Shown here: positions 10,359-19,102 of the stretch, in pieces
Numbering within the stretch: position 1 is the stretch's first letter
Layout of the letters: every line of letters starts with the position of its first letter
Assembly (NCBI GenBank): GCA_033807775.1
Contig: CM066322.1
Span: 15,737,001-15,801,000 of the forward strand
Source: Saussurea involucrata
Lineage: Eukaryota > Streptophyta > Magnoliopsida > Asterales > Asteraceae
Direction of reading: 5' to 3'
Length of the DNA: 64,000 bases
The notes under the pieces: model-generated
Database searches by the model: none
What the model saw: only the letters and a program-made list of their open reading frames with translations
What the model was told of the DNA's origin: nothing
Program-made: the position numbers and the translations under genes

Positions 10359-11150
10359 GGATTGAAATTTCCATCTGCCGTCTTTGTAAGATGTGATGTC
10401 AGTAACAAAGGTGAAGTTGCCGTTGCAATTGAACCTGCTATCTTGGCAAGAGGTAATGTCAGTAACAAAGGGAAAGTTATTGTTGTATTTGAAATGCTCT
10501 TGGAAGTGTACGAGGTTTTGGATATTTGTATCAATGGCGCCGTTACTTCAACCTTTGTAATGTTCCAAAAGGACCAAAGTGATGGTTCTCACTCATGGAG
10601 ACGTGTCATCAATGTGAATTTTGGAGCAGTTATTGATTGCACTCGCAAGGCGATCAAAATAATGGAGGCTAAAGAAAGACTCGGTGTGGTCATAAGTAGG
10701 GGTTCCACATCAGCACTATATCTAATGACCACCGTCTATTCTGTCTCTAAAGGGGGAATGGTTATGTTTACCAGACCACTTACTCCTTACAAGCGAAAAG
10801 GTAATGAGAGTAAATATGTCTCTTGTCTATGGATGGCTAGCAGCAGACGCCTGGAATACTTTCTTGATTTGAAAGAAGGTATAGGCTACAGGTTTCTGAA
10901 AATGACAGTTAACGCTTGGAAGCGGGTGGCTGAGTTTTCGGTAGTTAAGAACATTCAAGTTGAGCATGTGAAGAGGAGAATGAACGAGATCATTATAGCT
11001 ACAAGGCATTCAATGACCAGTGATGACAGAAGTTGGTCCTTCATTGAAGGTGAAGTAGAGCTTGATCGGGAGTATTCGACTTCAGTGGCTACTGATTGGG
11101 AAGATGTAGCTTGGCAGCACCTATTCCTATATTTTTTCTATCCACCTTGA
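10359..11150 (+). pseudogene. Captured short-chain dehydrogenase/reductase (SDR) fragment
   Basis: The open frame matches plant classical SDR proteins. Blocks are FVRCDVSNKGEVAVAIE, VLDICINGAV (normally NNAG), RVINVNFGAVIDCTRKAI, the active-site region with YSVSKGG (YxxxK kept), VMFTRPLTPYKRKG, and a C-terminal SCLWMASSRRLEYFLDLKE. The N-terminal nucleotide-binding GxxxGxG segment is missing. A short internal duplication (DVSNKGEV/NVSNKGKV) follows the start, and a large central piece is deleted between YKRKG and SCLW. From about 10990 the sequence enters the tail shared with element A (RHSMTSDDRSWSF, then WEDV and YFFYPP). No introns are visible. Activity is not expected because the cofactor site is lost. 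Confidence 0.88.
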
Positions 11151-11156
11151 GGACAA

Positions 11157-11180
11157 GATGGTTCTTTGGGGGCGGGGTAA
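11157..11180 (+). other. Polypurine tract of element B
   Basis: A G-rich run (tttgggggcggggtaa) ends at the 3' LTR. The preceding ccaccttgaggacaag corresponds to the LEDK tail common at the end of plant gypsy pol genes. Confidence 0.75.
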
Positions 11181-11424
11181 TGTTATGCACCAGCTCAAGC
11201 CTAAGCCCAAGCCCAATAGGATATTCTAGAATAATTTGTTAGCATAAAATAGGGGTATAGGAGGTGAGTTGGGCATGCAGAATATTGTTCAGTTTGTCTT
11301 TTGGGAGAGTCTAGCCTCTCGAATAGCTAGTTTCATATCGTTTCCTTGCTAATTGAAGCATTCTACTACTGTTTGTTCTCATTTGTTTTCATCTTAATTG
11401 TTCAATCAAATCTAGTTCATAACA
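11181..11424 (+). repeat. Element B 3' LTR
   Basis: Partner of 8945-9189. Its right flank contains ctatgactttctcaatg, inverse to a sequence left of 5210. Confidence 0.9.
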
Positions 11425-12714
11425 AAGTGCTCACTAATCACTATGACTTTCTCAATGTTGTCAACATTCTCCATTATGCTTCTCTCTATCTTCAACTTCT
11501 GACACTTACGAGTTACAAGGATGCCCTACCTTTAGTCTGAACTTTGAACCACAACACAAACACCCAATGTGTTTTACATAGAAATAAGCACTTCTGGAGG
11601 ACTCTTGAAAAAACATTTTACATTTATTTCTCTTATTCAACAGAAGAAGCAAATTCACAATGTTGCACATCTCGTGAGCCACTTCGCCCAAGGAATGTTT
11701 GATTGGACCTCAATCACAGTCAGGATAAAATAAAAGATGTGTAATTGTGTCAAAGTATAAATGAAGTTACCAATATACTTATTTAACAAAAGAAAAACAC
11801 CTGCCATACCCTCTTTTGACATGAAAATTGTGGGGAGTCCAGCTTTCCAAAATTTGTTATAGAAACCCCGCATAGTTCCGTTTTTTTGTATGTGCCGAGA
11901 AGTCATTTCAGACCTTTATTTTTTAATTGGAAAATTTCCCAACAGGATATAGTACCTCAAGATCTATTACAACTCCCCTAGATAATCAAGTCTCTAAAGA
12001 GCTAAAATCAAACCAATTAAAAAAAATCCTAACACAATTAAATTAATTTATATATAACAACAGGATCAAACACTACCTTGACAATTGAAATGTTTATGCT
12101 TTTCGCATTTATGAAATAAAAAGTGGTTGGTTAATTATTTATATTGGTCCACTCTTTTGAGTTTGATCATTAGACTGTGCAACTACATATATCAATTACA
12201 GGGTTTTTTGCACGGCGAAACCCTTGTGTAAATGTGCTTACAATCTACAATCAACTTAAAGACGCTTGGCTTGCAAGTATCAACAGTATCTATGAGACCA
12301 AAGATGAGAAATATACTTCATTGCTATAAAAATTCCAGATCCTATAAAATCATATTATAATGAGGGAGAAAATGAAACTAGCATACGACACCCATTATGG
12401 GCCTTAGGCTCGGTAAGATAATTTTGAAAGTTATCTTTCTACTTTTATTCCTGGAATAAAATTGTCATCCAAGACTCATTTCACTATGTATAAGTAGTTC
12501 AGTTAATAAAATCCTCACCCCTATTGGAGTGTTAACACTCTCACCCGAAGCAAACAAGAAACAAAAGCATGTAATAAGTGAAAATCATTGAATCATTGTC
12601 CAAGTACCATAAAAAGATCACACATATGGTTTGTAAGAGGATGCCAAAGAAAATAGAGACAGCAGAACAAAAACACAGATGAGAACAAATATTTGCAAAA
12701 CGAGAGAATGTCAC
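11425..12714. other. Presumed intron 7 or lost 3' region of the RCC1 gene; no exon seen
   Basis: This is the stretch where the remaining RCC1 exons would be expected on the minus strand. I searched it for the family's Gly/Trp-rich repeat signatures (WGWN, GQLG, GGxHT) and found none. It is AT-rich and carries no other recognised feature. Confidence 0.6.
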
Positions 12715-15700
12715 CTGTCCATAGAGTCCCCAACCAAAAGTCATTAATGCCCCAGCATCTGTAGATGTATACATAGAAGTTAAAAGCCATAGAATGGAAA
12801 ATATACGCAGTAGATCACACAAATTACAAAAATTCCCAGCAATATAGACCAGAATATATTCTCAGCACAACCATTATCATAATCTACAAAACTAGTACAG
12901 CATACAACGAAAACCATGAACAGATTAGTTATATAGTCTATTAAAAAAAATTCCATTGAAAGTGTATGGAGTTGAAAACCTCACCAGTAACTACAGCACT
13001 GTGTCTTCCTCCACAAGCAATCCCTTTTATATAACTTCCAGGGACTCTATAACCCTGCCCTTCTGAGCCCATGCTTCCTCTGGGAAGGGCAGCAGATCTA
13101 TCTTTCCCTACAGAGGATGTAGCAATGCAAGGTATAGGATGTGGTGAAGATACCATTCGTATGCGAGACCCCAAACCTAGCTGCCCCTCACCTCCATATC
13201 CCCAACCCCACACCTGTCCGATATCTGAAACTTCAGAGAAGTTGCAATACATTAACAATATTACTCCAAAAAGTATCAAATAATTAACTGAAATGTTCGC
13301 AAATTACCTGATAATGCCAATGTATGTCGACCACCAGCTGCAACTGTTGCTATCCTTACTCCCGGATTCAATGCTACCAAACAAGGCAAAGCCGAGAGAG
13401 GTTCATCACCCGAAGACGAGCTTTCAACCGCTTGTTTGGTTGATGATACACGTCTCCTCTTTGTACTTTCATCCCCTATTGCTTTACCGTCCATGCCAGA
13501 GGGTACACCACCAGTGGATCTCGAACCGTGGGGGCGAGGGCTAACTATAGAACGCTTTAGTTAATAAACAGTTACAACGGCTCCTGTAATGACTATTACT
13601 GGCATTGAGTCGAAATCGGATTTTACCTTGTTCTGTCAAGAATGGATTCTGCCTCTCAAATACATCTTTATCTTGACTTTGAGCCATGTTTGGGTCTCCA
13701 ACAACTTTCCCAGAGGGGACACACTCTTTCCATCCCCATGTATAAACCTCTCCTGCCACTGCAGACAAAAAGTGAGGTTTATTTGCAAGGTTTCAAAATG
13801 TAACAGGACTACAGACAGGATCTTCATGTTTAAATTCATCCAATTACAACTCCCCTCCTTGTGGTCATGGATGACTGACCAAGCAAATCACAGTGCTGAC
13901 TATAGTAAGCAGTTGATATTTGAAGAACAGTTGAAGAAATCCCCAATAAGAACACTTTTGCCCAAAAACAGCAACTGCAGAAAATTAACAAATATAACAT
14001 GCAACACATGAAGTACGACCTGTCACACAGACGCAATGCGCCCAACCTGCTGCAGCTCTCACTAGTGAAACTTCTTTCGGAAGAGGGAAAGGTTCTGGCG
14101 TTTCCTTAACAAAAACAAGTAAAGAAACTGCACATTAGCTTCTTTCAGAAGAAGCTCGATAAATAGACCAACAGATATCAAGCTGTATTTTTATACCCCA
14201 TGTTTCCCTGATGTCACGTAGCTTTGACCGAGATCATCTGTTGAACCCCATGTGATTAGCTTCCCTGTGTCTAATTGAATAAAGGCCAGTAAGGGAAAGG
14301 ATGTTTCAAAAGTGTGTACGAAATATAAACCGTTTATTAGTGTACAACACATAGGCATTAAACTTCCTCTTTTGACAAGATAATAACTACTTCAGGTCCC
14401 CACATTGGAGGTTTACCAGGGTTTGGAGCACAAAAGAGAACTGAAATCGTGTATATAGGAAGCCCTTCACTTCCACCCTAAAAGCAACATAAAATAATAA
14501 CGGAAATGCTGACATTTGAAACCTAACCAGCCCAAAGTCAAATTTGAGTCTGAGCACTAAACTATGTGTGATTGATTCACAAAATTGTTACTTCATATGC
14601 TCTGCTTTAAATGTTAAAACCCCATTCCCAAACCAAAGTTCCTGCCCCACAGTGAAGAGCAGCCGTTTCCATGCAAATTTTCTTCCTCTTTTTTCCTTCC
14701 CACCAGCACTAAGGGGCCATTTACCAAATGTTTAAATGGTAAGCGCTTACCCGGTAAAATTCAACACTATCACTTACTTACAGGGTAAGATTTTAGTCCA
14801 CCAAAACCGTATCATATGCAACAACTTTTCCGGGTAAGCACTAACCATGGTAAGAGTCTTCGCCATCACTTATCAGGTAAGACTCTCGGTTCTTGCATTA
14901 ACTCTTACTAGGTAAGATTCTTGGTCGTCGTCATATTCATCCAGTAAGGTAATGTGACTTGGTAAGCGCTTATCTGCGTATGCGTTTTGTAAATGGCCCC
15001 TAAGTCCTTATTTTGCTTTAAATCCTAAAACTGTCCACCCATATGAATCTCTGAGTTCTTAACTCTTCGGCAACAATATGGGCTCAAAGTCTCTCGCTAC
15101 TAAAATCTGAGGGAAAGAAGAGAATCGCATCTTGGACAGTTGGATGGAAGAATAATTGATCCCAACTTCCGAACAACACTCACACTTTCAATTTCCAACT
15201 TTATATATATATATATATATACATACCTGGAACTTTTTTACTTAGAGTAATCAGGAATACGAAGAATTTGCTATGATTTACAAAAGAGGAAACCCAATAG
15301 ATCAACAAATCCGAAGAAAATTAAAACCCACAAAGAAAAAAAGGAAGGTATTGGAGTTCATATCAAATGTCGAAAAGAAAAGAGGAAGGCATTGGAATCC
15401 ATCAATTTCCCCAAAATATGTACATTTTGACTTTCGATTGCAAATGAGTTCAAATATATATAAAAATAGATACGAAAATTTTACGAATTTAGATTTTTCC
15501 CTTGGTTAAATCAAATTATCTCAAAAACTTTAGGACTCTTATAAATTTAGTTGCAATGAATCAGAGATTGCCAACCTGAAATGGCCATAGCAAATCCACA
15601 ACCGCCGCCACAGACATCTGCCCAGAGGCGACCAGCGTCAATTGAGTGCGGGAGCCTAACTTCCACCGGAGACAATATCGGCGACCTTTGAGGTAAGGCT

Positions 15701-15798
15701 CCAGGTAAATATCCCCACATATACACTGACTTCTCCTCACACTTCATCTCCATTTTCATATCTTCATCGCCTTCACCATTCATCTCTAATTTCCCCAA
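12715..15798 (-). CDS. RCC1-repeat protein gene, seven exons, 3' end missing
   Basis: Host gene encoding a regulator-of-chromosome-condensation-type beta-propeller protein. Exons on the minus strand: 15576-15798, 14197-14270, 14020-14104, 13627-13758, 13308-13544, 12985-13224 and 12715-12758. All have GT/AG borders and compatible phases, giving 345 codons with no stop. The start at 15798 gives MGKLEMNGEGDEDMK; an in-frame stop lies upstream. Repeat signatures are VYMWGYLPGALPQRSP, CGGGCGFAMA, GKLITWGSTDDLGQS, AAAGWAHCV, VYTWGWKECVPSGK, VAAGGRHTLAL, VWGWGYGGEGQLGLGSR, IACGGRHSAVVT and GALMTFGWGLYGQ. An acidic/basic insert (STKRRRVSSTKQ) lies mid-protein. Plant relatives are about 490 residues, so about 140 C-terminal residues are unaccounted for. 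Either intron 7 spans the retrotransposon cluster to its left, or the gene is truncated. Confidence 0.93.
14713..15000. mobile_element. Tourist-like MITE (family 1) in RCC1 intron 1
   Basis: 288 bp with terminal inverted repeats GGGGCCATTTACCAAA/TTTGTAAATGGCCCC and 3-bp target duplication TAA (14710-14712, 15001-15003), as expected for PIF/Harbinger-derived MITEs. It shares an internal block (aagattttagtccaccaaaa) with 24043-24233. Confidence 0.85.
15202..15221. repeat. (TA)n microsatellite in RCC1 intron 1
   Basis: Ten TA units. Simple-sequence repeat. Confidence 0.95.
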
Positions 15799-16002
15799 AC
15801 CCTAACTAAACCCCAACAACGCCAAACCCCAAATCAACGGAACAATGTGTACGCTTGATGTTCTTTTTCCAAGTAGAAACTTTGGAAGAGTTGAAATTAT
15901 TTCTAGAAAGTGCCCTAAATCGTAGCATGCGAATAACAAGAAGGGACGTATCAATTTCGGGGGGGAAGGGGTGCCACGTTGGATGCTCACGCTGGTGTGT
16001 AC

Positions 16003-16202
16003 CACGTGGCCGGATATGAACCGGAGGATTGGTTAGGTCATTCTGAGCCACGAGTTCACGAGAACTTTCTCGAAGGTCGGTCTAGAGCTTATGATGAGCG
16101 TGGTTAGTTGATGTGTCCCGTTTATTTAATGCCACGTGTCCGTTAAAATTCAGCGGAAAAAACTAATAATATTTTATCTGGACGATGCCCTGAAGTCACG
16201 TG
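16003..16202 (-). promoter_or_regulatory. RCC1 upstream region: three CACGTG G-boxes and a heat-shock element
   Basis: CACGTG occurs at 16003-16008, 16133-16138 and 16197-16202; the first two are within CCACGTGG and CCACGTGTC contexts typical of G-box/ABRE sites. GAActTTCtcGAA at 16062-16074 is a perfect three-unit heat-shock element. All lie 200-400 bases upstream of the RCC1 start codon. Response to abscisic acid, light or heat is an inference from these motifs only. Confidence 0.5.
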
Positions 16203-16209
16203 TTTATAT

Positions 16210-16799
16210 GTATTTACCTTCTCAAGATTGGGCCGTTAAATCATATAATATATTAGATTAAATTATTTAATATATAATATAATTTTGTTTAAAATTGACC
16301 CATTTTTATAAGGTTATTTTATCTATTATATCTTATAAAATATTTATGGAAAACTATTAAAAACAATCCATAAATCTTTATGTATTGCTATTTAATATTG
16401 ATTACTTAAAAACAACTAACGAAATTTTATGTACCACTCACTGTTAATGTTAATTATTTAATTAGTCATTATCTCTAACTCTTTCTTTTCAAACCTTATC
16501 TCTAACTCCCTACAAATTCTCAAATGGTAAACTCCTAAAAAAATAATCATTCTTTAATCCTCATTAGTTATCTAATTAATTCTTATCTCTTAATCTCTTT
16601 CAAATTCTCAAATCATGAACCCCTCAAAAACGTCATTCTTTGTTCAAATTTATAGAAAAAAATATTATAATTTTCTCAAAACTACACAAAATCGTTTTAT
16701 AAAATCGACAATGATAAAAAGTAAACAAAACATTTAACTCAATATATATCATGCTATATTGCGCGAATAACCTTATAGTATTCATCAACTTGTTTATAT
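16210..16799. other. AT-rich spacer; nothing recognised
   Basis: Very AT-rich sequence between the RCC1 upstream region and the Pack-MULE. No gene, repeat border or domain is seen. Confidence 0.6.
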
Positions 16800-18110
16800 G
16801 GGAAATTAATTAAAATGCCACAAGTTTGACTAACTGTTACCAAAATGCCATAAATTTTTTCCATTTTGCAAATATGCCACAAATACCCGCGATCGCGGGC
16901 AGTGGCATTTTTGTAATTAACAAATACCTGCGATCACGGGAGGAGCCCGCGGGGCTTCAAATTTGATTTGTTTTGTTTTTTAATTTACACTTTCACCCCC
17001 TATACTTATTTACTAAATTTACTTTATACCTTTTACTTTCATAATTTAATTTTACATTTAACACATATAATCGTTTATTAACTAAAATACGTTAAAAAAT
17101 ACGTTTTAATTTTAACAAGTTACACCATTATAATCGTCTCTTCGATACGTTCGAAATGAGCCCAACATTGAATTTTTTTGGATTTAAATATTTTAATATA
17201 TATCATATAAACTACATAAAAAATTATTTTTAACGTATTTTCAATTTTGTTTTACACTCCTATCGCATTAACATAATAATCATATATTAATTAATTCATT
17301 AAATCGTTTTTAATTATTATTATTTGAATGTGTTTATAGATATCGTGAATGGCAATAGGAGAAGGTTTCACGAGAAGAATATGAATTGGGATTTTGACAA
17401 ATTGGTATCACTGGACTCATTTAAGAATTGTGAAAATGGGTATTTGGCGAACGATGATTCATGTGTGTTTGGAACTGAAGTATTTGCAGTTACAGAGTAT
17501 GCACAAAAAGATCGATGTCTGTCCATCACAAAGGCTCCGCCAATTTTTAATACTTACACTTGGACTATCGATAATAAAATAAATAAAACGTATTTTAACT
17601 ATAAGAGTACCATAAATTAAATAATTAACAATAAGGGTATGAATTTTAAATATAAAAATAATTTTTATGTAGTTTATATGATATATATTAAAATATATAA
17701 ATTCAAAAAAATTCAAGATTGGGCTCATTTCGAACGTATCGAAGAGACGATTATAATGGTGTAACTTGTTAAAATTAAAACGTATTTTTTTAACGTATTT
17801 TAGTTAATAAAAGATTATATGTGTTAAATGTAAAATTAAATTATAAAAGTAAAAGGTATAAAGTAAATTTAGTAAATAAGTATAGGGGGTGAAAGTATAA
17901 ATTAAAAAACAAAACAAATCAAATTTGAAGTCACCGTGGGCTCCTCCTGTGATCGCGGGTATTTCGCGGGTATTTGTTAATTACAAAAATGCAACTGTCC
18001 GCGATCGCGGGCTCCCATCGCGAGTATTTGTGGCATTTTTGCAAAATAGAAAAAATTTATGGCATTTCGGTAACAGTTAGTCAAACTTGTGGCATTTTAA
18101 TTAATTTCCC
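16800..18110. mobile_element. Long-TIR Pack-MULE carrying a MATH fragment
   Basis: 1,311 bp bounded by terminal inverted repeats of about 435-450 bp: 16800-17234 against 17658-18110. Both start GGGAAATTAATTAAAATGCC and remain alignable across their length, including a GC-rich cgcgatcgcggg block. Long TIRs around a small non-transposase interior identify a Mutator-like Pack-MULE. The 9-bp flanks (tgtttatat, tatttttta) are similar but not identical, so the target duplication is eroded or misjudged. The 420-bp centre holds plant coding sequence. Confidence 0.85.
17349..17577 (+). pseudogene. Captured MATH (TRAF-like) domain fragment
   Basis: The translation RRFHEKNMNWDFDKL, SLDSFKNCENGYLANDD, SCVFGTEVF, then CLSITKAPP and TYTWTIDN follows the plant MATH/TRAF-like consensus (R-hydrophobic-H, xxWGFxxF/L, FxxxxxGYLVxD, CxFGxEVF, TWxI). 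It covers about 75 residues spanning the end of one MATH repeat and the start of another. MATH domains bind partner proteins, often in ubiquitin ligases and deubiquitinases. The piece starts after a plausible splice acceptor (tttatag at about 17334-17340), suggesting genomic capture of an exon. It is too short to fold as a full domain. Confidence 0.78.
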
Positions 18111-18336
18111 TATTTTTTATCATATATAGTTAGTTTTTCATAAGTTGATAATTAATTTTTCAAACACTCACTTAATTTATCGGATAATATTTAATTTATC
18201 ACATATAAACAGATAAAAGAATAATTTATAATATTTGTGTCGACATACACCTCCAATATTTCCTTTTCAAAAGAATTGGGCCCACACTATGATTCATAAA
18301 GTCATGGAGACATCACATCATATGAAGCTACCATAA
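18111..18336. other. Short AT-rich spacer
   Basis: Between the Pack-MULE and the next Harbinger element. No feature is recognised. Confidence 0.5.
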
Positions 18337-18631
18337 GGCCATCAGTACCCTATGGAAGGCATCTTTCAAAGATTTCACTCTACATCAGCGTCACATCAGC
18401 TTTTCTTCCATCCCTCACTCGATCCCTCACGATCCCTAAACACCCGTACCCCATTCCCTCAAACCCTTTTGCCACCTCATTTATTTTAATTCTTTTATTT
18501 ATACATTTAATTATTTAACAAAATAAAAATATTTATATATTTTTTAATAAATAAAAATAAGATAAATAATAAAAATAAAAATTCATATCATTGATTAAAA
18601 AATTAAAAATTACAAAAGTAAATTTAAAAAT

Positions 18632-18757
18632 CTACTCGTCGTCATTGTTGGGAACTTGGATACGCCAAATATGTTCGACCAAATCCGACCGAAGGTTATT
18701 ATGAGTGTCCCGGTTTATGACTTCTCGAACATTTGCCGCGCGTTGTGTCTCACTGAA
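18632..18757 (-). pseudogene. C-terminal remnant of a Harbinger transposase
   Basis: The minus strand encodes ETQRAANVREVI, then THNNLRSDLVEHIW, then a stop at 18632. This matches the last 40 residues of plant PIF/Harbinger (DDE_Tnp_4) transposases, and the corresponding end of the gene at 19437-20762 (THHNLRTDLIEHIL). The catalytic part is lost. Confidence 0.8.
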
Positions 18758-18841
18758 TAAGAGGTTGAGAGGTGTGAGAAATAAGAGGTTGAGAGGTGTG
18801 AGAAATAAGAGGTTGAGAGGTGTGAGAAATAAGAGGTTGAG
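18756..18841. repeat. 24-bp minisatellite, about 3.6 copies
   Basis: The unit aataagaggttgagaggtgtgaga is repeated in perfect tandem just upstream (minus strand) of the transposase remnant. Confidence 0.95.
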
Positions 18842-19102
18842 GGTTAAATATATAGTGGGATTAAATTGAGAAAAATAATTTTTTTTTAATAATAGAGCCG
18901 TTCAACGGTTATATATTTTTAAAAATTTAATTAAATTTTTTTTTAATAATCCTCGGGATGAATCGGGATCCCATCCCCGCATTCGATCCCTTCCCGCAAA
19001 TGATCCCGCCCCGTACCCCATCCCCGCAGCCATCCCGCTGCCACATCACCCATCCCGCATGCTATCTTTCATGCGCTACGGATGGCCTAAATGGTAGTAT
19101 TA

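Larger units (their letters stand above)
8945..11424 (+). mobile_element. Element B: non-autonomous LTR retrotransposon carrying an SDR fragment
   Basis: LTRs 8945-9189 (245 bp) and 11181-11424 (244 bp) begin TGTTATGCACC and end TTCATAACA, and differ at roughly ten positions by eye. The PBS is at 9192-9203 and a purine-rich tract at 11157-11180. The interior parallels element A: a gag-like region, a captured host gene, and the same short pol-like tail. No polymerase or integrase is encoded. The flanks (ctaaa on the left, aagtg on the right) do not match, so this end structure has been rearranged. It is older than element A by LTR divergence. Confidence 0.9.
18337..19087 (-). mobile_element. 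Non-autonomous PIF/Harbinger element with transposase tail
   Basis: 751 bp with TIR-like ends (GGCCATCAGTACCC at left; inverse of GCGCTACGGATGGCC at right) and TAA target duplication at 18334-18336 and 19088-19090. The minus strand retains the end of a Harbinger transposase gene. The left part and the right part (from about 18940) are C-rich with repeated atcccgc-like words. It lies inverted relative to the two elements to its right. Confidence 0.75.

Noticed and set aside
11655..11906. Minus-strand frame with a hydrophobic stretch (LHIFYFILTVIEV) resembling an MLO transmembrane motif
   Set aside because: Only about 13 residues look similar, neighbouring residues do not follow the MLO family, and an intron-like GT lies across it.
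13071..14011. Plus-strand ORFs antisense to RCC1 exons
   Set aside because: They overlap phase-consistent minus-strand exons and match nothing recognised.
15802..16051. ORFs of 67 and 81 codons upstream of RCC1
   Set aside because: They lie in the promoter/5' UTR, contain the G-box and heat-shock motifs or border them, and have no family match.
16791..18119. A 9-bp target duplication for the Pack-MULE
   Set aside because: The flanks tgtttatat and tatttttta agree at only about five of nine positions, so I did not claim it.
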